From Holothuria scabra (lineage: Eukaryota > Echinodermata > Holothuroidea > Aspidochirotida > Holothuriidae): 64,000 nucleotides of DNA. Position numbers and translations under genes: made by a program. The DNA is taken from assembly GCA_037179385.1 (NCBI GenBank), contig CM074195.1, positions 5,078,438 through 5,142,437 on the forward strand, written 5' to 3'. This document shows, in pieces, positions 56,997 to 64,000 of the stretch. Each line of letters begins with the position of its first letter. Within the stretch, counting starts at the first letter, position 1. The notes under the pieces are model-generated. The model searched no databases, was not told the DNA's origin, and was given only the letters and a program-made list of their open reading frames with translations.

Positions 56997-57704
56997 CAGT
57001 TGGGTAGCCACAGGGGGGAGGTGGCTCTGAAAAAATGAAAGAATTCGGAAATTTGCCACTTGTGAAACCAATCTTCTGTATGCTTTTGACAACTCCCTCC
57101 GAAATTCCACATTTTTTCCAATAAAAGCTCCATATTCTTCATTATTTGTTCCAAAAAGAAAAAAAATCCCGCGCTTTGCGCGCGGAAAATTGCAATTCCT
57201 AAGCATAAGTGCTTGCTCATACCTTCATTTTGGCAAACTTTTCCTACCTCTGGAGGTGACAAAATCGAAAATTTGCTACATGTGACACCAGATCACCAAG
57301 TGACAACGGTTAATACATTGCTATATTTTATAAATTTTCTTTCATAAAATTCCAAATATACTCCAATAAAAGCTCTTGACTCAAACAATTTCGTCGGAGA
57401 GCCTCATTTTGTAGGCGTTGGATAACATTATGTAGCAAAAACTATCTTTGGTCGCCGCTCAATCTCAGATTTGCCAACTGGATATGAAAATTTTTCAGTA
57501 ATCCCACAACTTTTCAAGTTTCCTTACAGGAAACTCAGAATCCAAGCTCCATATTTTCAAATATTCGAAAAAGGACAAACTTTAGGCGATGTTTCGCGCT
57601 CGGCAAATTACGTCCTTACGATTAAAAATGCCACACTTAAAAATCGTAAAATTTGAATGCTTACCTCCACCCGCTTCCCGCAAAAATGTGTAGCTACGCC
57701 TTTG
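56997..57704 (-). mobile_element. Non-autonomous element, family B (708 bp)
   Basis: The degraded ends CAGTTGGGTAGCCAC and GTAGCTACGCCTTTG face each other. The interior carries the reverse complement of the family B blocks, for example CTGAGTTTCCTGTAAGG and GCGGCGACCAAAGATAG. It is the most complete copy by length. Flanks CACGCACC and AAGACACC agree only at five of eight bases. Confidence 0.6.
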
Positions 57705-58198
57705 AAGACACCTTACCAGGAAAAGAGAAAAAAAATTAAGCCAAATGCCCCCCCCCCCCCCATCCCCACTTTGAAAATCAAATCGACACCTCTGGTCAGT
57801 CCCTAGATATTCACCCGTCATAGCTTGGCTTCTAAGTAAAAGCTAATTTTTGCACCAATTGAACAGAAACCGAAATTACCTTCCCGAAAAAATTTTCTCA
57901 TGTCCTCACGACCCCTCTGGCAAAAAGCCGTTCCACGTTTTATCAGGTTTCCTCTAAATATCTCAAACATCCCATAATTTGAAGACATTGAATGAGAGGA
58001 AATTTTAATGTCGTTCTATATTTTCTCACCTATAACCCTCTTTTTCCATATTCGTACAATTTGTGTTTTATTGCAAGTTTAATTTTCAGTGTGCTGCCCT
58101 TCAAAAGTAAGACATATCTGCCATAAGCCTACTAAGAGGCTACATTTTCCCAAAACTATTCAAACAACAGCTAAAAAACGTAATAATTTCATAATGTC

Positions 58199-58428
58199 GG
58201 TGGGCCGGTTGGTCAGGTAGTTGGAGTATTGCTGCTGAGTGTGTAACCAATTGGTTTAAGTCGGGACGGTCTGGGCCTCTTTTTCCAGTTGTGGCTCATT
58301 GGCTTGTTTTCCCTACTCCGTTGCTTATGCTGAGCACCAAGCACAATGGCAGTACGGCCAGGCCAGGACTCGAACCTCCGACCTCCCGACTGCAAGTAGG
58401 ATGCTCTAACCACTTGACCATGGAGTCA
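58199..58428 (-). repeat. tRNA-derived SINE, best copy
   Basis: Read on the minus strand it opens CATGGTCAAGTGGTTAGAGC (A box) and carries GAGGTTCGAGTCCTGGCC (B box), then GCTTGGTGCTCAGCATAAGC, GAGCCACAACTGGAAAAAG and CGACTTAAACCAATTGG. The body is the same as at 5860-6100. The head resembles a tRNA, but the parent tRNA was not determined. Confidence 0.85.
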
Positions 58429-59229
58429 GTTCACAAAATTCACGGGGTTTGTGGTTAAATACCACCCAATATTGCAGAGACATAGGCCCACAACAGAGTG
58501 TCAGTTCAATTCTTCTCGCAAATTGTGACCTTCCGATAATGCTACCATAGATTTGTACCTCTTTCACCAGAAATGATTCGGTGAGGTTCCATTAGAGTTC
58601 GTTTTCAAAAGTTTTCTCACAGCTTTAAATCTTCAACACATTTGATCGTTCTGATTGGTTGTCTGGTCTTTTATCTGTGTGGAATTTTGTTACCCGACAA
58701 ATATTCAGAAATTTTCATTCAACACTTAGTCGTCACAAATTTAACGTTCAATGTTTTTAAGTATATTCTAATGCACAATTAGTTCAGAGGAGGTAAACGG
58801 GATACTGGAACAAAGAAAGGTACATATTCTCTGTCAAACTCTGATTGGCTCTTCAAGGGTAGACGAAAATACTAGTAGTTTCGGCCTGCTGGAAAATTTT
58901 CAATCATTCGTTGAAAACTGGTTCAAATTCAGTGTCAGGGGTCCGATCCAGTAACTTTCGTTTCAAACTGCTTTACCGTTGATATTGCAGTGCTATCAAT
59001 CCTGTTGTTCCCGTGGTTACGGCATTTAATCCGTTTTACTATGTATTCAGTCTTGTCATATATTTCTCCTCTCAGAATCTTTAGAAATGACAAAAAATAG
59101 TTTCGCCTCAGAGGCTAGGTTTATATGTTTGAGAAGACTAATTCTTACAAAATGTTTCATTTCTCTCTATTTTGTCTCAGATCATCTTTCTTGCAAACTT
59201 CTGGATAAATATAACTACCATTTGCAGCA
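58429..59229. other. Upstream region of the symporter gene
   Basis: Contains the gene's probable 5' flank. An acceptor-like CTACCATTTGCAG ends at 59227, two bases before the start codon, so an upstream noncoding exon is possible. No clear TATA box was assigned. Confidence 0.4.
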
Positions 59230-59787
59230 ATGGAGCTCAGCTCACTTGATTTCGTGGTGTTTTCTGCAGTCCTTCTCATCTCCTTTGCTATTGGAGTATA
59301 TCATGCTTACCGCGCCAAGGGTAACACTTCGGAGGAAGAGTACTTTGTGGCTAAGAGAAATATGAATGTCTTTGCTGCTTCATGTTCAGCTTTTGCGAGT
59401 GCCTTTGCAGGGTTTGGTGCTTTCACTGTGCCAAATGATACCTACTTTCGAGGTCCGGATTTGTGGTATGTGTCGTTTTTTTCAAACACGATAGAGAGCA
59501 TCCTTTTAGTCCTGATATTTGTTCCAATCTATCACAGCCTGAAACTGACGAATGTGTATGACTACTTGGGGATGAGGTACAATTCCACTGTCAAATACGT
59601 TGCGGTGGTGATTCAAGTAACATACATCTTATTTCATATGGGCGTTTGCATCTACTCTCCATCACTCGTACTGTCTACAGTGTTTGGTATAGACATGAAT
59701 GCGTCCATCGTTTTAATTGGCGGAATCTGCTTGATTTACACAGCTATTGGCGGTATGCGTGCAGTCGTGTGGAATGACGTTTTCCAG
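59230..59787 (+). CDS. Sodium:solute symporter (SLC5-like), exon 1
   Basis: The first coding exon holds 186 codons, opening MELSSLDFVVFSAVLLISF. The ATG has a good start context (GCAATGG) and is followed at once by a first membrane segment (about residues 6-27). Other family features are the EEYFVAKRNMN motif after the first segment, the SAFASAFAGFGAFTVPN segment, where the first Na+-site residues of the family fall, YDYLGMRY and the GGMRAVVWNDVFQ motif at the end, which closely matches the SSS-family GGxKAVIWTDVFQ. The exon ends in phase 0 at CAG before GTAACA. The product is inferred to be a plasma-membrane transporter moving an organic anion or vitamin with Na+; SLC5A5/6/8/12 are the closest type by motif recall, but the substrate cannot be told. 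Confidence 0.92.
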
Positions 59788-61970
59788 GTAACATTGTTTC
59801 TTCCTATATAGACTGTGCAGCTCATTAGGATCGCCATTAGTGGGGTACGTCAGCTGTAAATCTTTTCGATTTATCGTTACATGCAATTCTAAACCCTAAT
59901 ATTCAGTGAAGGACTTATGGAAACAGGAGGTATTAGTGTGCCATCATTCATGTTACGGGTACACAAAGAATTGGAAAGATTAAAGCTGATGGACCCCAGT
60001 TATGGCCGACTAATTTAGACCAGCACTTGACTGTTCATGTTAACAGATGTGGGTCAAGTGTTTGCTCTTAAAATATTTTATTAGCTTAGTACGGTCCCAT
60101 AAAACGAGTTTTTGTTTTTCTAAAACTCTATTTGAATTTCGAAAATTGCTTTTCTAAGGACTTTCTTGCTGTCGCCTTCAGTCCCATCTTCGTAGGCGTT
60201 TGCTATGAACCCACACTCTTCTGCTACGTCCCTGGTAATAATAATGATTTCAACAAAATGATTGATATCAAAGTACTCTTGAGTAATTATGGTTCACCCA
60301 AATATATTACCTTAATTTGAATTTTTAAATCACTTGTTCTGGTATTAGTAGAATTTGCCGACAGGATTTATTTGTTTTTAACAAAGCAATTATAATGATG
60401 AACCAAAAAATAAAAACGGTAGATCGTTATATCCAACCTCCGTACTGTTCCAAAATGGTCTGTGTTCTGCGCTTTGAGCAGTTCTTGCACAGTACATAAT
60501 CCGGATCTCACAAGAAATCCACCAAAGATTATTGGCATTAGGAAAATTGCTTGACGTAGTATTTCTATCATTTATTGCATGCATTGGCAAATAGGTTTCA
60601 AAGGCAAACATACCGCTATTTGTATTAAAATTTGAGTTATACTTTAAACATGAATAATAAGAACCCAAAAAGGTTTATGAAATTGAAGGGAACGAGCTTA
60701 TTGAAAACACGCCTTTCACAATAATAGTGCCCAACCTATCCGACCACGGGTCCATTTTGTGTGGTTAGTTAGCAGCAGCTCTCTGAAGATGGTTTGATGA
60801 AAAAGTTTGATGAAAATCCTTGTACAATAGATAGACAATAATGACCATTCTTATACAATTAGTAGACAATGGTGATGATTCTTTAGTGCAATTGTTGGAC
60901 CCTTTTTGTGCATTGTTCTCCCTGTGGACTGGGGGTTGCAGAATATACCCATAATATTCCCTGCCTGTCGTAAAAGGCGATTAAACGGGAGGACTTGAAC
61001 AGTATTTGAACACTATGACACTGTATAACACATTCGTGTTGGTGCGTCGTTAAATCTTATCTAACTAGCTAACTGTGCATTTTTTGATCAATGATGACTT
61101 TTTTTGTAATAAATGGACAATTGTGAACATTCTTATACAATCGATGGACAATAATGACCTTTCTTGTACAATTGGTGGACAAGAATGACCAGTTTGTGCA
61201 ATAAATGGACAATGAAGACCAATCTTTCACAATTGATTGACAATAATGACCATTCTTGTACAATTGGTGGACAATTTCTGTCAATGATGACCATTTTTGT
61301 GCAATAAAAGGACAATGATGCTACTCTTGTTCAGTTGATGGACAACGAAGACCATTCTTGTAGATAGACCGACAACAACCAAGGAATTTACATCACCGTT
61401 TGTACTATCTTAAACGAGTTTTAAAACAGAGTTGGAAAAATGGGATCTGATCACTCATGGTACGTCACTTTACAGTTCAGTATAATTTTTTTTATCACAT
61501 ATCGCTCATTCAAGCATTTGCCAATAAGTATTACTTAAGAAGTATTTATAACAGGACTCTGAGCAAGTTTTGACAGAGGAAAATTTTCCGAACTGAGTGT
61601 ATGAACTGGAAGTATGATGGGGTGACCGTCGAGTGCGCATCTGCATTGACATAACGTTTAAAAATCTTTAATACCTTTGGCACATATGACAGCTGAGATT
61701 GTATTTAATTTGGAAGAGCTTTTTTGGTCATGTCTAACATGGGGTCTATATGGGAGAAAGTATCCCCACTTCTTTAAATAAAAAATGTTCTTGCAAGTAT
61801 CCAGATGCGAAGTGTTCCTGCAGCGGCCGTAATACAGCTCACTGTAAGCACATTTTTGCTATTATTTTATCTTTTTCAAGCTTGGGTCATTGGGGCGTAT
61901 CGTCGGGCTTGTTAGTCCAGTAGCAGGATATGATAAGCCATGACCAGACTTTTTTTTCCCTTTATTGCAG
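59788..61970 (+). other. Intron of the symporter gene (2,183 bp)
   Basis: The donor is CAG/GTAACA at 59787/59788 and the acceptor TTTTTTTTCCCTTTATTGCAG/AG at 61970/61971, phase 0 on both sides. It contains a degenerate 31-bp minisatellite (60830-61380), interrupted by a SINE-like piece around 60905-61075. An open frame into the intron ends at a TAG at 59809-59811, so unspliced RNA would give a truncated protein. Confidence 0.9.
60830..61380. repeat. 31-bp minisatellite with inserted SINE-like piece
   Basis: Words like TACAATTGGTGGACAATAATGACCATTCTTG recur about a dozen times with a period of 30-32 bp and many changes. The run is broken at about 60905-61075 by a segment with CCTGTCGTAAAAGGCGATTAA and a CTAACTAGCTAAC tail, after which the repeats resume. 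Confidence 0.8.
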
Positions 61971-63122
61971 AGCTTGGTCATTCTTGCTGGTACCATCACT
62001 ATCTGTGTTATGGCCATACCATCAGGTGGAGGTGTCGGTAATGTATTTCGCACAGCATACAGGGATGAGAGAGGTGTCGACATTAACACAAAGTTTGACC
62101 TTACGATACCATACACTATCTGGTCGGCCCTTTTTGCAATGCCATTGAACCAGCTGACCCGTAGTGCTGTAGGTCAATATCACGTCCAGCGCTACTTTGT
62201 TGTGGAAACTTTAAACGAAGCAAGGATAACGTCAGTCTCGGGGCAGTATTTGAAGGTGCTTGTTGTGTGTTTGTACATTTTTATTGGACTGGTCATGTAT
62301 ACCTTTTATGCGGGATGTGACCCTTTGACATATGGGCTTATTAACAAAAAAGACGAAATGTTCCCACTCTTTCTGGGTGACGTGTTTCAAGATTACAATG
62401 GATTTATCGGTCTAATAATTGCCGTGGTTCTAAGTGGTATTCTAAGCACAGTGTCTTCTGGGGTAAACTCACTAGGTGCCATGACCTACAAGGAGTTTAG
62501 CAGAGTTTTCTTGAAAAATCCGACCCCTTCACAGAAAATGTATTTTACTAAGGGCTTAACGGCAGTACTCGGTTGCATGATTTTGGGAACCGCCCTTCTA
62601 GGAAGGTTTATTGGAAACATACTCGAAGCCATTCAGACTTGGTCGGGAATTTTTGTGGGACCAATTTTGGCAATATTCATATTAGGTATGGTTTTTAGAA
62701 GGGCAAATTCAATTGGTGCGTTAGTTGGAATGATAGCTGGCGTATGTACGGGTATTTGGATAAAAGTGGGTAGTTCGTTTTACCCAGTCGCAAGAACTGC
62801 CTTGCCCCTTTACACTGACCAGTGTAATGTCACTGAATCATTATTCGTTTCCAATTTGACCGAACCAATGGCAACGATTCCCAATGAGGATGCAAACACC
62901 CGTTTCTCAATGTACCATCTCGCTTCGACTTACTACTGCGTGACTACTTGCATTGTCACGTGGATCGTTGGAACTATTGTGTCACTTCTTACCAAACCAC
63001 AAGATCGTGCAAAAATGAACGAAGACTTGTTCATACAACCGACCAAAGTGTTTTCTAATTTTGGGAAGCCGCCGCCAAAAGATGTTGAAAGCAAAGAAAG
63101 AACGGCTGAAGAAAAAATGTAG
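61971..63122 (+). CDS. Sodium:solute symporter (SLC5-like), exon 2
   Basis: The second coding exon holds 383 codons and TAG, giving 569 residues with exon 1, within the usual 550-650 of the family. It opens SLVILAGTITICVMAI, has a NQLTRSAVGQYHVQRY segment equivalent to the family's conserved NQSQVQRY, and VVLSGILSTVSSGVNSLGA (residues about 338-356); the two serines at 348-349 align by motif with the Na+-site serines of SGLT-type proteins. A long outside loop carries NVT and NLT glycosylation sequons at about 472 and 481. The tail is charged (ESKERTAEEKM), with no PDZ-type end. All of the downstream protein in one exon is unusual compared with the many-exon vertebrate genes. Confidence 0.93.
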   Translation, partial: SLVILAGTITICVMAIPSGGGVGNVFRTAYRDERGVDINTKFDLTIPYTIWSALFAMPLNQLTRSAVGQYHVQRYFVVETLNEARITSVSGQYLKVLVVCLYIFIGLVMYTFYAGCDPLTYGLINKKDEMFPLFLGDVFQDYNGFIGLIIAVVLSGILSTVSSGVNSLGAMTYKEFSRVFLKNPTPSQKMYFTKGLTAVLGCMILGTALLGRFIGNILEAIQTWSGIFVGPILAIFILGMVFRRANSIGALVGMIAGVCTGIWIKVGSSFYPVARTALPLYTDQCNVTESLFVSNLTEPMATIPNEDANTRFSMYHLASTYYCVTTCIVTWIVGTIVSLLTKPQDRAKMNEDLFIQPTKVFSNFGKPPPKDVESKERTAEEKM

Positions 63123-63510
63123 AGTAATATGAAGGCTAAATGGGAGAATAATATTTCTCAAACCATGTAAAAAGATTTGGAGAGCACTTGAAAAATGCTT
63201 CTATGTAAATCTTTCAACATGTCAGAGTAGGGATACAGTTAGTTTAGGATGTTAAATTAAATGTAAAGGTCCCCTAATGTGTTTTGGGTTATTACACTCT
63301 AAACATGAGATATCTTCAGTCCAAGCATCTCATTTCTTCACTTCCTCAATGATCTCCCGTCTCATTGGTTCCAGGTGATCGGGTAGCTCTAACTCTTTAA
63401 CACTAAGCTACAAATAACCCCAACAGCTGACCCAGTCCCAATGAGTTGGGAACTAATGGGACAGGGAAGTTATGTCGGAGGCGTGGATTAGTGAAGCAGA
63501 ATAATGTAAT
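63123..63510 (+). other. Probable 3' UTR and flank of the symporter
   Basis: AT-rich sequence after the stop. No unmistakable AATAAA is close; AATAAAAAG at about 63569 lies inside the following repeat. Confidence 0.4.
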
Positions 63511-63514
63511 GTAA

Positions 63515-63760
63515 ATAATACTTAATATAGCGCACTCCAGAACCAAAGGTTTTCTGAGGCGCTTTACAATAAAAAGAGAATTTACTAAGTACCAAATGCT
63601 TCCTTAAACAGGTGCGTTTTCAACCTAGCTTTAAATATTGAAATACTTGAACTACGTTTAATGCTGTCTGGAAGGGCATTCCACAACTTAGGACCATAAA
63701 CGGAGAAAGATCTGTCAGCAAATGTGGAACAAATGAACTACTGGGCTTAATAAGACGGGG
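63515..63760 (+). repeat. Dispersed repeat with GAGGCGCTTTACAATAAAA
   Basis: The words AATATAGCGCACTCCAGAAC, TCTGAGGCGCTTTACA, TTCAACCTAGCTTTAAAT and GGGCATTCCACAACTTAGGA are of a kind I recall as a high-copy sequence in many marine invertebrate genomes. That is from memory and was not searched. Confidence 0.35.
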
Positions 63761-64000
63761 GACATCTAAGTGTCAAATCGGTTTCTTTTGAAAATTTTTA
63801 AATAATGATGAATCTAGGTAAGCCTGTTAATTGCAGCGAGAACCTCAACCAAAAGTACAGTGTACCGATAGGTAGTTAATGACAATAATGTACAGCGCAA
63901 ATTCTTACCGTGCGATTTTGGCACACACCTTTAACCACTCAATTATATCGAAACGAACGGATTAGGAGTGGATCACTTTTGATACACTCTCTTCACTAAT

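Noticed and set aside
58199..58428. A functional tRNA gene on the minus strand
   Set aside because: A- and B-box words are present but no cloverleaf can be completed, and the sequence continues into the SINE body.

Overview
This window looks like a piece of an AT-rich animal nuclear genome, most probably a marine invertebrate. The reasons are a spliced solute-carrier gene, a Pao/BEL LTR retrotransposon, an L1-like non-LTR element, tRNA-derived SINEs ending in TAAC-rich tails, and many non-autonomous DNA elements with CAGTGGCG-type ends. An echinoderm or another deuterostome is a guess from general repeat style; the sequence does not fix the species. There are no prokaryotic operons, CRISPR arrays, rRNA or tRNA genes that I could see.

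Layout. 1-9027: intergenic DNA with SINE pieces, small inverted-repeat elements and a perfect 45-bp-armed palindrome at 7111-7203. 9033-17907: a complete BEL/Pao retrotransposon with near-identical LTRs, a 5-bp target duplication and gag, protease, reverse transcriptase, RNase H and integrase, but with the reading frame broken at several single-base points. 17913-34329: a mosaic of non-autonomous elements, including a 1,983-bp composite with 8-bp target duplications, a foldback element, a purine-only tract and T42. 34330-42522: three tandem, almost identical 2.73-kb units whose middle copy looks like an unequal-crossover chimera. 42331-45250: an L1-like element on the minus strand, interrupted by a 330-bp hAT-like element and then by a second copy of the 2-kb composite (45251-47278). 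47287-59229: more dispersed repeats, foldback elements and a duplicated segment around a small element. 59230-63122: the only convincing host gene, a sodium:solute symporter (SLC5-like) in two coding exons of 186 and 383 codons.

Functionally, the window is one host membrane-transporter gene beside a repeat-dense region in which elements have inserted into each other. The nesting order is readable: the L1-like element is older than the 330-bp element and the 2-kb composite that interrupt it, and the BEL insertion is the youngest dated event. I did not find a convincing new multi-gene system. The most unusual items are the long perfect palindrome, the young-but-frameshifted retrotransposon, the chimeric tandem array and a hairpin-forming module shared by several different element families.
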